64,000 nt of DNA from Bog-473 sp963843365. GTDB taxonomy: Bacteria; Actinomycetota; Acidimicrobiia; Acidimicrobiales; RAAP-2. Made by a program: the position numbers and the translations under genes. This document shows positions 24,854-34,247 of the stretch, piece after piece; positions within the stretch are counted from its first letter, which is position 1, and every line of letters begins with the position of its first letter. Under the pieces are notes generated by a model. That model worked only from the letters and a program-made list of their open reading frames with translations. It was not told the DNA's origin and made no database searches. The stretch is from contig CAWJKG010000003.1 of assembly GCA_963843365.1 (NCBI GenBank), positions 1-64,000 on the forward strand, written 5' to 3'.

Positions 24854-25747
24854 ATGTGCGAGACCTGCGGAGGGCACGGAGAGGCCGGAGGGCACTCCCA
24901 CTCCCACCATGCACACGGAGACGGAGGCGGCACCAGGATCGTCGTCGTCGGCAAGGGTGGTGTCGGCAAGTCGACACTGAGCGCGCTCATGGCGCGTCAG
25001 CTGGCTCGGGGTGGGCGCCGGGTGGTTGCCGTCGATGCCGACGAGCAACGCAATCTGGCGGCCACCCTCGGCATGGGCTTGACCGAGTCGATCTCAATCG
25101 TCCCGGTGGCGGAGAACGCCGACTACGTGGAGGAGAAGACGGGTGCTCGGCCAGGAGAGGGCGCAGGTGGCATGCTCGTCCTCAATCCCGACACGTCCGA
25201 CCTCATCGACCGGCTGTCCGTCGCGGCGCCCGATGGAGTCCGCCTGGTCGTCATGGGTGGTGTGCGGGAGGCCGGCGCAGGATGCCTGTGCCCCGAGACA
25301 GCGCTGATCTCGAGTGCCGTCGCCGGCATGCACCTGCATCACGACGACGTTGTGGTGATGGACACCCACGCCGGCGTGGAGCACTTCGGTCGCGCCCTGG
25401 CCCGCGGGTTCGACTCGGTGGTGGTGGTCGTCGAACCGACGTTCAACGCCGTCAAGGTCGGCGTCGAGTCGGCCGCCTTGGCCAACGACCTCGGGATCGG
25501 GACCGTGCACATGGTGGTCAACCGGACCCGGTCGAAGGACGACCTGGCGCGTGTGCTCGGCTACGTCGAGGAATTGGGCGGTCCGTCCTTCAGCTCCGTC
25601 ACGGTGGTGCCCTATGACGAGGCCGTGCCCCTGTCGGAGCCGTCTGTCGAGGCGCTCCTCGCCGGCTCGGCCATCACGGAAGCGGTCGACCTGTTGTCGA
25701 TGCACGTGCTGGGCTCGGTGCACCGGGTCCTGACCGAAGTGCGCTGA
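24854..25747 (+). CDS. cooC: CODH nickel-insertion ATPase CooC with His-rich N-terminus
   Basis: 297 residues. MinD-type ATPase that loads nickel into CooS. Deviant Walker A GKGGVGKST at 33-41, VDADEQRN, and the CooC metal motif CLC (Cys144, Cys146) in GAGCLCPETALIS. Residues 1-24 form an unusual extension with six histidines (8, 14, 16, 18, 19, 21) and two cysteines (2, 5). R. rubrum uses a separate His-rich protein, CooJ, for nickel storage; here the function may be built in. ATG 24854 lies 5 nt after the cooS stop. Confidence 0.92.
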   Translation: MCETCGGHGEAGGHSHSHHAHGDGGGTRIVVVGKGGVGKSTLSALMARQLARGGRRVVAVDADEQRNLAATLGMGLTESISIVPVAENADYVEEKTGARPGEGAGGMLVLNPDTSDLIDRLSVAAPDGVRLVVMGGVREAGAGCLCPETALISSAVAGMHLHHDDVVVMDTHAGVEHFGRALARGFDSVVVVVEPTFNAVKVGVESAALANDLGIGTVHMVVNRTRSKDDLARVLGYVEELGGPSFSSVTVVPYDEAVPLSEPSVEALLAGSAITEAVDLLSMHVLGSVHRVLTEVR

Positions 25748-27006
25748 TGCGAGCCGTCGTCATCGGCACCGGCCCGGCGGGCATCACCGCCGCCGAAACC
25801 CTGCGCAGGCTCGACCCGAGCGGGACGGTCGTCGCCCTCTCGGCTGAGCCGTTCGCGCCGTACTCGCCTCCGGCCTTGGCGGATCACTACCTGACCGGTC
25901 GCGATTCCACGCTGTACTGGAAGGGTCTGGACGTGGCGACCCGCCTGGGCATCGACGAGCGCCGCCAGGCGCAGGTCACGGGTATCGACGCCGACAACCA
26001 CGAGGTCGTGCTGGCCGACGGGCAGCGCGTCGGGTACGAGGGACTGGTCGTGGCGTCGGGAAGTCGGCTCCATGCGCCCCTGGAGGGGGCCGACCTGCCT
26101 GGGGTCCTGGACTTCAAGTCGCTGCGGACGGCAGACGAGCTCGTCGGCCGTGTCCGGAGCGGTGAGGCGAGAAGCGCCCTGATCGTGGGCAATGGGTTCA
26201 TCGGAGTCGAACTCTCGCTGCTGCTCGCCGATCTCGGGGTCGACGTGACCGTGGTCGGCCGGCGGAACTGGATCATGCCGCGGGTGTTGGACCCCGTCTC
26301 GTCGACGGTGGCCGAAGAGGCCCTGGTGCGGCGTGGTGTGACGCTCCGGCTGGGCGTGCAGGCCGACGCGTTCGTCGGGAGCCCTTCGGTGACGGGCGTC
26401 CGGCTGGCGGACGGCACCATCCTGTCGGCCGACCTGGTGTGCGCCGCGACCGGGGTGAAGCCGCACATCGAGTTCGTCAACAATTCTGGGATCGCGACGG
26501 ACTGGGGGATCCACGTCGATGACCGGCTCACGACATCGGTACCAGGGATCGTGGCGGCGGGTGACGTGGCCGAGGCGGCCGACTGGTTGTCCGGAGAGCG
26601 CTACGTCCACGCCATCTTCCCCAACGCGGTCGCGCAGGCGCCGATTGCCGCCGCGAACCTGCTGGGGCGTGACATTCGCTATGAGGGGGCAGAGGCCATG
26701 AACAGCCTCAAGCACCTCGGGGTCCCGATCGTCGCCATGGGCACGATCGACGGACCCGACGAGGTGCTGCGCTGGCAGAGCCAGGGAAGCCTGCGCTCCG
26801 TCTATGTGCGCGACGACCGGGTGATCGGCGCGCAGTTGGCCGGCGACATCCGGGCCGCCGGCCTCTATCGCTCGCTCATGAAGCGCAGGATGCGCGTCGG
26901 GCATTTTGGCCAGAGACTGGTGGAGCCTGGATTCGGCATGGCCGACGTCGTCTCCGACGCCCTGCGGCTCGGCCGAGGCTTCGACTCCGTTCACGTCCAT
27001 CAGTAG
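25747..27006 (+). CDS. FAD-dependent NAD(P)H oxidoreductase of the coo operon
   Basis: 419 residues, starts 1 nt inside the cooC stop (TGATG). Two-dinucleotide-binding flavoprotein: FAD site VIGTGPAGITAAETLRRL, NAD site IVGNGFIGVELSLLLADLGV, second FAD segment GIVAAGDVAEAADW. It resembles the CoA-disulfide-reductase/NADH-oxidase group without an evident redox-active CxxxxC. In CODH operons such proteins are thought to pass CO-derived electrons from CooF to NAD(P)+. Tight coupling to cooC supports the same role here. Confidence 0.85.
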   Translation: MRAVVIGTGPAGITAAETLRRLDPSGTVVALSAEPFAPYSPPALADHYLTGRDSTLYWKGLDVATRLGIDERRQAQVTGIDADNHEVVLADGQRVGYEGLVVASGSRLHAPLEGADLPGVLDFKSLRTADELVGRVRSGEARSALIVGNGFIGVELSLLLADLGVDVTVVGRRNWIMPRVLDPVSSTVAEEALVRRGVTLRLGVQADAFVGSPSVTGVRLADGTILSADLVCAATGVKPHIEFVNNSGIATDWGIHVDDRLTTSVPGIVAAGDVAEAADWLSGERYVHAIFPNAVAQAPIAAANLLGRDIRYEGAEAMNSLKHLGVPIVAMGTIDGPDEVLRWQSQGSLRSVYVRDDRVIGAQLAGDIRAAGLYRSLMKRRMRVGHFGQRLVEPGFGMADVVSDALRLGRGFDSVHVHQ

Positions 27007-27067
27007 ACGCCCAGTTCACGGGCGGATCGACGCCGGTGCCTTGACCTCGACGTGAAACGATATTGAC

Positions 27068-28009
27068 ATGGTGATCCCGCTCATGCTGGCGACGCTGACC
27101 GACCGTCGCGACTTCGGGGACGACTGGCTGTTGGAGCGAAAGCTCGACGGGGAGCGCTGCGTCGCACGAAAAGTGGGCAGTGAGGTGCGACTCGAGTCGC
27201 GCACTGGTAAGGATCTCACGTCGACCTACCCCGAGGTCCGCGCCGCCGTGGCGTCCCAACCCGTCCGGGACCTCCTGCTTGACGGGGAGGTGGTGACGTA
27301 CGACGGTGACCAGACGTCCTTCACCCGGCTGCAGCAGCGCCTCGGGGTGACCGGGCCCTCTCCAGAGCAGGTGGCCGAGTACCCGGTCGTCTACTGCGTC
27401 TTCGACGTCCTGGAGGTCGACGGCCTGGAACTCATCGACCGGCCACTCGTCGAGCGCCGCGCTTGGCTGGCGAGGTCGATCCGGCCGAGCTCAGCACTGC
27501 AACTCACCGAGGCCTGGAGCGGCGATTCAGAACGTCGGTTCGCCCAGGCTTGCCGATCGGGCTGGGAAGGACTCATCGCAAAGCGTGCCGACGCGCCGTA
27601 CGTTGCCGGCCGCTCCAAGGACTGGTTGAAGCTGAAGTGCGTGTGGGAGCAGGAGTTCGTCGTCGGCGGTTACACCGATCCCGGGGGCAGCCGCACAGAC
27701 TTTGGTGCCCTGCTCGTCGGCTACTACGAGCACGGCACCGCCCTCCGTTACGCCGGGAAGGTTGGCACGGGCTACACCAAGGCGGCACTTCACGAGCTCG
27801 GTATCCGGCTGCGCGAGCTGGAAACGACCGAGCCGGCGTTCGTCGATGCGCAACGGATTCCGCGCGGCGCGCATTGGACGCGGCCCGAACTCGTCGCTCA
27901 GATCGGGTTTGCCGAATGGACGAGCGACGCTCGGCTCCGGCAACCCCGCTTTCTCGGACTCCGCGACGACAAGAGCCCGACTGAGGTCGTGCGGGAGCGG
28001 CCCCAGTGA
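27068..28009 (+). CDS. ATP-dependent DNA ligase, LigD ligase-domain type
   Basis: 313 residues. Adenylation motif I is ERKLDGER with Lys25, followed by LDGEVVTYD (motif III), YCVFDVLEVDG, WEGLIAKRADAPY (motif IV) and WLKLKC (motif V), then an OB-fold starting FVVGGYTDPGGSR. It lacks LigD polymerase and nuclease domains, so it is a stand-alone LigD-like or LigC ligase of the NHEJ/repair group. No Ku gene is in the window. Start ATG 27068 is consistent with the family. Confidence 0.9.
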   Translation: MVIPLMLATLTDRRDFGDDWLLERKLDGERCVARKVGSEVRLESRTGKDLTSTYPEVRAAVASQPVRDLLLDGEVVTYDGDQTSFTRLQQRLGVTGPSPEQVAEYPVVYCVFDVLEVDGLELIDRPLVERRAWLARSIRPSSALQLTEAWSGDSERRFAQACRSGWEGLIAKRADAPYVAGRSKDWLKLKCVWEQEFVVGGYTDPGGSRTDFGALLVGYYEHGTALRYAGKVGTGYTKAALHELGIRLRELETTEPAFVDAQRIPRGAHWTRPELVAQIGFAEWTSDARLRQPRFLGLRDDKSPTEVVRERPQ

Positions 28010-28275
28010 GCACGGAGGCTCAGCAACAGGTCCTGTCGAAATGTCATCCCAGGTGTCGATAGCGCGTTCACTGACCGGTCAGAGGTGCAGGCCCGGTGAG
28101 AGGTTGATGGTGCGGCGAAGCGGTGACAACGGGACATCGGGCGAGACCAGCGGCTCCGCGCATTCTGGCTGCCAAGAGAGGTATCGGGACCATCGTCCCT
28201 ACCCTCCGGATCCCGTGGCCCCAATAATCGAGGAGTGGTTGGCATTGACCGGCGTGCGAAGGATCCGAGCCGGCC

Positions 28276-29232
28276 GTGAGCGGCGAAGCCGCCCAGGCCA
28301 GGGGTCGCACTGTCAACGCGGCGAAGACCGTCCAGACCCACCGGATCGTTGTGGGCATCGATGGCTCGGAGGGAGCCAGGCGTGCCGTGGAGTGGGCGGC
28401 AGCTCAGGCTCGGCTGACGGGATCTGCCCTTGAGATTGTCACCGCCTCGAGTGAGAGCCATGCCCCAGCCGATTCGCATGTGGACAGGGAGCGACAAAAG
28501 GATATCGACGAAACGTCCGAGCAGGCGAGGACCGTTGCACCGGGAGCGACGATCGCGACCAGGGTTTTCGACGGTGCGCCCGCACCCGTCCTGATCGAGG
28601 AAAGCGAAGGTGCAGATCTTCTCGTGGTGGGGACGCGTGGTCGCGGCGGCTTCGCGAGCCTCGTTCTCGGATCCGTCAGCCGCAGGTGCGTGCATCAGGC
28701 CCATTGCCCAGTCGTCGTCGTGAGCGCAACAGAGAGCGGTCAACGAGAGGCTCAGGGGACGAGTCGGAACACGAAGGCTGCGACGGCGCCTGCGGCCGAG
28801 CAGCCTCATCGGATCGTGGTCGGTGTCGATGGCGCCCCTTCGTCGATCGCCGCCGCCGAGTGGGCGGCCACCCAGGCCGAGTTGTCGGGCGCCACGCTCG
28901 AAGCTCTGATGACGTGGGAGTGGCCGGCCACCTATGGATGGGCGCCGGGCGCGACGGAGTACGACCCGCGGTACGACTGCGAGGTGATGATTGAGGATGC
29001 TCTCAACCCGGTTCGAGAAAGGCACCCGAGTATCCGGATCGAGGCAATCGTCGAGGAGGGCCACCCCGCGCAGCATCTGCTCGAGGCGGCCGAAGGGGCA
29101 GACCTGCTTGTCGTGGGGTGTCACGGTGAAGGCGAGTTGGCGGGAATGCTCCTTGGTTCGGTGACCGAACACTGCGTGGCCCATGCTCGTTGTCCGGTGG
29201 TGGTGGTGCGCGATGACTCGTCGCCACGGTGA
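28276..29232 (+). CDS. tandem universal stress protein (two USP domains)
   Basis: 318 residues. Two UspA folds of about 140 residues each, HRIVVGIDGSEGARRAVEWAA and HRIVVGVDGAPSSIAAAEWAA, with the ATP-binding G-x2-G-x9-GS motifs GTRGRGGFASLVLGS and GCHGEGELAGMLLGS. Both domains look ATP-competent. Such doublets in actinobacteria are often induced by hypoxia or starvation. GTG start at 28276. First of a run of stress-type genes. The 266-bp gap before it shows no recognised feature. Confidence 0.9.
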   Translation: MSGEAAQARGRTVNAAKTVQTHRIVVGIDGSEGARRAVEWAAAQARLTGSALEIVTASSESHAPADSHVDRERQKDIDETSEQARTVAPGATIATRVFDGAPAPVLIEESEGADLLVVGTRGRGGFASLVLGSVSRRCVHQAHCPVVVVSATESGQREAQGTSRNTKAATAPAAEQPHRIVVGVDGAPSSIAAAEWAATQAELSGATLEALMTWEWPATYGWAPGATEYDPRYDCEVMIEDALNPVRERHPSIRIEAIVEEGHPAQHLLEAAEGADLLVVGCHGEGELAGMLLGSVTEHCVAHARCPVVVVRDDSSPR

Positions 29233-29272
29233 CGCGGCGTAGCGGACCGCGGGACAGGTCGAAGCGGCTTCT

Positions 29273-29941
29273 GTGAACGAGTGGACACCTGAGTACGAGA
29301 CCGGAAGCGAGTTCGCTTCTTCGCGTGGAGACACCCAGACCCTGTTCGGTCAGACGATGGGGCTTGTCGCGGCGACGGCTGGACTGTTCGCTCTCGGGGC
29401 CTATCTGGGCCGCTCGCTGTCCTACGGGATGGGATTCGTGTTGTATCTCGTCGCGCTCGGGTGCCTGATCGCCATGCGGTTCGTCGTGCGGCGTTCGGGC
29501 TCGTCCGCTGTAGGTCTGCTCTTCCTCTTTGGGCTGCTCATCGGGCTGGCGACTGCGCCCACCCTGCAGTACTACGCGAGCACCAATCCCGAGGCTCTCT
29601 GGCAGGCAGGTGGAGCGACGGCACTGTTCATGCTCGGTCTCGGCACCGCGGGCTACGCCACCCGTCGTGACCTGTCGGTGCTCGCTCGGGGCTGCTTCTG
29701 GGCCCTCCTCGTCCTCATCCTGTTCGGCGTCGTCCTGATCTTCGTCCAGATCCCGAGCGGTGCTCTCATCTACTCGATCGCCGGTTTAGTGATCTTTGCG
29801 GGTCTGACCGCGTTCGACTTTCAGAGGCTGAGGAGGATCCGCGATATCGACTCGGCTCCGCTGTTGGCGGCGTCGATCTTCTTGGACGCCCTCAACGTGT
29901 TCCTGTTCTTCTTGAACATCTTCAACAACGGGCGGGACTGA
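29273..29941 (+). CDS. Bax inhibitor-1/YccA family membrane protein
   Basis: 222 residues with about seven membrane helices. The ending GLTAFDFQRLRRIRD followed by ASIFLDALNVFLFFLNIF is the BI-1 family hallmark, as is LATAPTLQYYA in the third helix region. Bacterial members are proton-sensitive calcium leak channels or protease regulators; the role here is unknown. Start GTG 29273. Confidence 0.87.
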   Translation: MNEWTPEYETGSEFASSRGDTQTLFGQTMGLVAATAGLFALGAYLGRSLSYGMGFVLYLVALGCLIAMRFVVRRSGSSAVGLLFLFGLLIGLATAPTLQYYASTNPEALWQAGGATALFMLGLGTAGYATRRDLSVLARGCFWALLVLILFGVVLIFVQIPSGALIYSIAGLVIFAGLTAFDFQRLRRIRDIDSAPLLAASIFLDALNVFLFFLNIFNNGRD

Positions 29942-29969
29942 TCGGGCGGAGCCTCTGAGTCCCGGGCTG

Positions 29970-30587
29970 TCAGGCCTCCCGACGTAGGGGGCCGATTCGG
30001 AGGGTAGCGTCGCAGACCACGGTGGCGAGCGAGCAGCCGACTATCCCGCCGGCGATTACATCGCTCGGATAATGCACACCCGTGTGGACGCGGCTGTAGC
30101 CGACCGCGGTGGCCAGACCGAAGAGGGGTGCCGACAAGAGGGGGTAATCGGCCGTCACTGCGGTGGCAAAGGCGAATGCCGACGCCGTGTGCCCCGAAGG
30201 GAAGGAGCTCGATGCCGGCATGCGCGCCGCCCGGGTTGGATTGACGGTGGAGCGTTCGGGTCGCCTCCTGGGGAGCGCCTGCTTCAGGGCCAAATTCGCT
30301 GTAATCGACGTGACGCCCAGAGCGAGAAGGGCGCGCGCGGCCGCGCGTCGACCACGGGGGCCGCCAGTCAACGCCAGCACGGCGGCGATCGCCGCCCACA
30401 GCTGTCCGTAATTCGCTGCGTTCGAGATCCAGGTGAAGGGCCCGTCCAGGGCCGGCGTCGACGTCCGTGCGACCGCTTCATAGACGGAGTCGTCCAGCGC
30501 ATGAGCGTCCGTCATCACGCGGCGCCGCAGGTCGTGAAGCCCTCGAGCGGCCCTGGAGGGCTCAGGGGGGTCTGGGGCAAGGGTCAT
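29970..30587 (-). CDS. PAP2-family membrane phosphatase
   Basis: 205 residues. The three phosphatase motifs are KQALPRRRP, PSGHTA and SRVHTGVHYPSDV, with catalytic histidines in motifs 2 and 3. Membrane helices flank them. Likely dephosphorylates a lipid phosphate or undecaprenyl pyrophosphate at the outer membrane face; substrate not determinable. Convergent with the BI-1 gene. Confidence 0.9.
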   Translation of the reverse strand: MTLAPDPPEPSRAARGLHDLRRRVMTDAHALDDSVYEAVARTSTPALDGPFTWISNAANYGQLWAAIAAVLALTGGPRGRRAAARALLALGVTSITANLALKQALPRRRPERSTVNPTRAARMPASSSFPSGHTASAFAFATAVTADYPLLSAPLFGLATAVGYSRVHTGVHYPSDVIAGGIVGCSLATVVCDATLRIGPLRREA

Positions 30588-30917
30588 GTGTCTCTCCCGG
30601 ACTCGACGGTCACGATGCCGCTGGATCGACCACCGACGATTCGGCCAAGGCTCAGCAGCGTAGAGACTTTCAACGGTGTCCTTTGGAACGCTGGTGCCGC
30701 GCCGGATCGCCTGCGTCCGATGCGAACCCGGAGCGTTGCACCGGTGACCGCCGGCGCCCCACCCGCTGCGATCCGTGCTCCGAACGGTGGCGCGCCGAGG
30801 TGGGAATGGTTCTTCGCCGGCGAATTGACACGCTTCCGCCGGCCATCGGTCGCCATACCGACCAGTCTCGCGTGCGGAGCCTCCGTGAGGAGGCTTCTAC
30901 GTCGTGGTGCTGGTCGG
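30588..30917. other. non-coding gap
   Basis: About 330 bp upstream of the PAP2 gene and downstream of the YbhN-like gene. Open frames here have no recognisable protein character. I see no hairpin or repeat of note. Confidence 0.5.
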
Positions 30918-32069
30918 TCAACCCGACAATTTGACGGGACCGTATCGGCGGCGGAACAGGGTATAGGCGACGAAGCCGGCGGGAAGTGGGAGCCAGTACG
31001 AAGCCAATCGATAGCCGAGCGTCGCGATCACCGCATCGGCGGCACTGACCCCTGCCAGCACCAGCATGCCACTCAGGCCTGCCTCCACGATCCCGAGTCC
31101 TCCGGGTGTGATCGGAATGAGTGCGATGACTCCGGCCGTCGCGTATGACAGCAGCACGAGTGATGGACTGGCGGAGCTTCCAATGGCTCGCAGGACGCAG
31201 AGCAAACAGAGGTAGTCGAATCCGAGCCGCCCCGCGACGCAGATGACAGCCCGGCGCCACTGACGACCGAGTGCCTGACGGATCTCGTTGCGTTGCTGAA
31301 GGAGGCGGGTGTCCAACCCCTTGAGGGGTGTCTTCGGGCGACGAAGCTTGTTCCACAGCCATTGAGCTGCAAGACCGAATGTCCTGAGCGGTCGCTCGGT
31401 CGCGAGCACGACAGTGCCGAAGATGGCGAACAGGACGAAGCCTGCAAGCCCGATCAGCGCAGTGTGAAGGAGTCCCGGCTGCACCCGGGTCGAGCCCAGC
31501 ACTGCAGGCAGCGTGAAGAGCGGAAGCGACAGCAGGCCTCCAATGCCGAGCAGTGACGCGGCAGCGAGGCCCCCGGCGGCAGTGTCGGTATCGACTCCGG
31601 CTGTGGCCAGCATCCGGAACTGCAGACTCGCACCAGCTGCGTCACCGGCGGGGAGCACGTTGGTGAGTGCGTTGCCCGCGAGTGCCGACGTCACCACGGC
31701 AAACCAACCCTTCGTTCGCAGGACAAGGCGTTGCAAGGTGAATGCAAAGGTGAAGCTCACAATCTCGGCGATGAGCGCACCGAGGATCCAGATCGGCCTC
31801 GCCGCGGCTAATCGAGGCCATGCATCGATCACCTTGACCAGACTTGGCAGGACCACATAGATCGCGAGGCCGCACAGGGCAAGTGTCACGACGCGGACGA
31901 GAAGGGACCTGGCCCGCCGGTCACTGCCCAGAGGGGGGCCGCCACCGGACGCCGGTGGGCCAGGCTGTCCGCCAGCCAGCCGATTCACTCTGGCCGGATG
32001 GCCCGGTTCCGGGAGCGAGCCGGGCGGGGGACGGGGCTCTGGCGCGTCATCAGGCCTTTGCGCATGCAA
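30918..32069 (-). CDS. YbhN/LPG-synthase-like membrane protein (UPF0104)
   Basis: 383 residues. Proline-rich cytosolic leader, then about eight helices. LIAEIVSFTFAFTLQRLVL, ALAGNALTNVLPAGDAAGASLQFRML and IPITPGGLGIVEAGLSGML are typical of the flippase-like domain of lysylphosphatidylglycerol synthase and the UPF0104 family. It has no catalytic aminoacyltransferase domain, so it is probably a lipid-related transporter or flippase of unknown substrate. ATG 32069 may be too far upstream, given the low-complexity leader. Confidence 0.8.
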   Translation of the reverse strand: MHAQRPDDAPEPRPPPGSLPEPGHPARVNRLAGGQPGPPASGGGPPLGSDRRARSLLVRVVTLALCGLAIYVVLPSLVKVIDAWPRLAAARPIWILGALIAEIVSFTFAFTLQRLVLRTKGWFAVVTSALAGNALTNVLPAGDAAGASLQFRMLATAGVDTDTAAGGLAAASLLGIGGLLSLPLFTLPAVLGSTRVQPGLLHTALIGLAGFVLFAIFGTVVLATERPLRTFGLAAQWLWNKLRRPKTPLKGLDTRLLQQRNEIRQALGRQWRRAVICVAGRLGFDYLCLLCVLRAIGSSASPSLVLLSYATAGVIALIPITPGGLGIVEAGLSGMLVLAGVSAADAVIATLGYRLASYWLPLPAGFVAYTLFRRRYGPVKLSG

Positions 32070-32312
32070 GCCGGCTTCCCTCCATTCTCCGTCGAGGTCC
32101 CGGTTGGTGGTGGACTGCGCTGACGATCATGCAGATGAGATGAGGGTGAAGTTAGCCTGCTGGAGGGCGAATCTGTCTTAGGAGGCGAGCCGAGGTGATC
32201 GGACGACCGAGAAGCGAAGACGGGTGCATCCGGGCGGATATCCCGGTCGTGGGCCTCGAGGGCGACGTTCGCGAGCGGTCTGCCGCAGACTCCGGCCGGG
32301 ACCGAACCGATC

Positions 32313-33503
32313 ATGTCGGCTGAGCAATCGGGCCGGCCGGGCGAGAGCTCGGCATCCAGATGGGCGCGGATTCAGGGTTGGGCCGACGTCAGGACCGTCC
32401 CTTTGCGCACCATCCTCGTCTTCGTCGGAGTGGTCGTCGCCGTCTATCTCCTGGGCCAGCTTCTCTACCGACTCCGGGACATCGTGTTACTCGTCGTGGT
32501 CGGTTCGTTCGTGGCGCTCTTCATGAACCCTCAAGTCGTGGCACTGCAGCGCTGGAAGATACGACGCCGCGGTGTTGCCGTCGCCATCGTCGGCCTGTGG
32601 TCGTTGCTTATTTTCATCGGGCTGGCCTTCGCGTTCGGCTATCCCTTGGTGAACGCCCTCACGCATTTCGCCAACTCCTTGCCGGCGTACGTTGACAAGG
32701 CGCAGCACGGAAGGGGCTGGATCGGGCATCTCGTCCGCAAGTACCACGTCCAGGCCTGGGTGAACAAGAATTCACCCAAGATCGTTGGCTTCGCGGAGGG
32801 GCTGGGCAAACCAGCCCTCTCCCTGGGAAAGGGCGCCGTTACGATCGTCGGAGAGTTGGCGGCCACCTTCGCCTTCGTGATCTTGCTCCTGGTTGAAGCA
32901 CCGAAGATCCGGGCCGGCCTTCTGAACATCATGAGTCCCGACCGAGCCGCCAGGTACACCGAGATCGGTGGGAAGGTGAGCAGGTCCATCTCGGGGTTTG
33001 TGCTGGGAGACTTCCTCACGTCCTTGATCGCGGGTTTCGTGGTCTTCGTGACCCTCGCAGTTCTCGGAGTTCCCTACCCCCTCCTCTTTGGACTATGGGT
33101 GGCCCTGGTCGACTTTCTTCCGACGATCGGCGGGGCGCTAGCCGGCATTCCGACGGTGCTCTTTGCCCTGGCCCATTCCTTGAGTGCGGGCGTGATCACC
33201 GCCATTGTCTTTCTCGCCTACACGTTCGTGGAGAACCATCTCTTGAATCCCGTGGTGATGAGCCGCACGGTAAAGATCAATCCATTGGTCGTGTTCCTCG
33301 CGGTCCTCGTCGGCGCCGACATCGGGAGCTGGATCGGGGGCCCCTTCGGCGGCTTCGTCGCGATCCTATTGGCCGTGCCAGCCGCCGCCTCGATCCAGGT
33401 GGTGATTGTGGAGGTATGGAAGACCACGGAACCGAACGACGCCCGTCAAGCCGATAGCGAAGAAGAAACCGGGGCCACCTTGCCGAAGGGTGGAACACCC
33501 TAA
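32313..33503 (+). CDS. AI-2E family (PerM/YdiK-type) transporter
   Basis: 396 residues, about eight helices. Family pattern: two N-terminal helices (RTILVFVGVVVAVYLLGQLLY, IVLLVVVGSFVALFMNP), a soluble middle, then SGFVLGDFLTSLIAGFVVFVTLAVLGVPYPLLFGLWVALVDFLPTIGG and FVENHLLNPVVMSRTVKINPL. Members export AI-2-like signals or act as Na+/H+ antiporters. The specific cargo is unknown. Diverges from the YbhN-like gene. The 265-bp gap after it holds nothing recognised. Confidence 0.85.
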   Translation: MSAEQSGRPGESSASRWARIQGWADVRTVPLRTILVFVGVVVAVYLLGQLLYRLRDIVLLVVVGSFVALFMNPQVVALQRWKIRRRGVAVAIVGLWSLLIFIGLAFAFGYPLVNALTHFANSLPAYVDKAQHGRGWIGHLVRKYHVQAWVNKNSPKIVGFAEGLGKPALSLGKGAVTIVGELAATFAFVILLLVEAPKIRAGLLNIMSPDRAARYTEIGGKVSRSISGFVLGDFLTSLIAGFVVFVTLAVLGVPYPLLFGLWVALVDFLPTIGGALAGIPTVLFALAHSLSAGVITAIVFLAYTFVENHLLNPVVMSRTVKINPLVVFLAVLVGADIGSWIGGPFGGFVAILLAVPAAASIQVVIVEVWKTTEPNDARQADSEEETGATLPKGGTP

Positions 33504-33768
33504 TCACGGCCTGAGTCGGTCGCCGTTGCCGCCAACGGTGCCGTGCCTCAAGATCCCCGGCGACAGTCTCCACCGGTACGGCGGGGCTGAACGGAAGACT
33601 CCTCAATCCCGACGAGGTTCTTGGACCCTGGTCTCCAAAGTCGGCCTGAGGGGAGATGGTGGCACGGTCAAGACGGCACCGACGCGGTGCGCGACAACGG
33701 CCGGCGAGTTGTCCCGGGTCCCGAGGATTCGTCCTACCGCGCCCGCTTGGCCTGCGCGAGTCTTTGCG

Positions 33769-34245
33769 TCAAGACTTCGCCCCAGATGGCTCTCCCCAAC
33801 GACCATCTCCGAAGTCGCGCATGGGCGGTCCTCCGAAGTAATATTGAGCGAGCCCGAGCACCTGCCTGTCTTCGAGATGATCGATGTCAAGGCGCACTTC
33901 AGCCAGGATCTTGGCGGCGACATCCGGGCGATGTTTTTCGACGTATGCCACCCAGTGGTGGGATGCGTTTGCCTTGCCCCGGCCGTGTCCCAACAGCAGG
34001 ATCGCTCCAGCCGCGGCCAGAGCATCGGTCAACTCGGGCCAGTAGGCCGTATTGTCCTTGTCATAGGCGCCCTTGGGGTCTCCAGCGTGGTGGTGAACCT
34101 TGTGGTGACGACCGTGCGGATCGGCGGAGACTATGTGCTCGGGCAGTTGACCGGGCATAGCATCGGTTGGGTAGATCGTGCTTTCGTGGAAGTCGATCAC
34201 TGCGACCACGTTCTTACCCCGTACAGCTTCGACGTGCTCCACCAT
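33769..34245 (-). CDS. eRF1-domain/'translational machinery protein'-like stress protein
   Basis: 158 residues. The pattern VAVIDFHESTIYPTD...GRHHKVHHHAG, then AAAGAILLLGHGRGKANASHHWVAYVEKHRPDVAAKILAEVRLDIDHLEDRQVLGLAQYYF resembles a poorly described bacterial family that shares the eRF1/Pelota central fold and appears in stress loci. The His-rich loop is typical. Function unknown. It lies 2 nt downstream of the HicA-like gene, likely one transcript. Confidence 0.55.
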   Translation of the reverse strand: MVEHVEAVRGKNVVAVIDFHESTIYPTDAMPGQLPEHIVSADPHGRHHKVHHHAGDPKGAYDKDNTAYWPELTDALAAAGAILLLGHGRGKANASHHWVAYVEKHRPDVAAKILAEVRLDIDHLEDRQVLGLAQYYFGGPPMRDFGDGRWGEPSGAKS

Positions 34246-34247
34246 GG

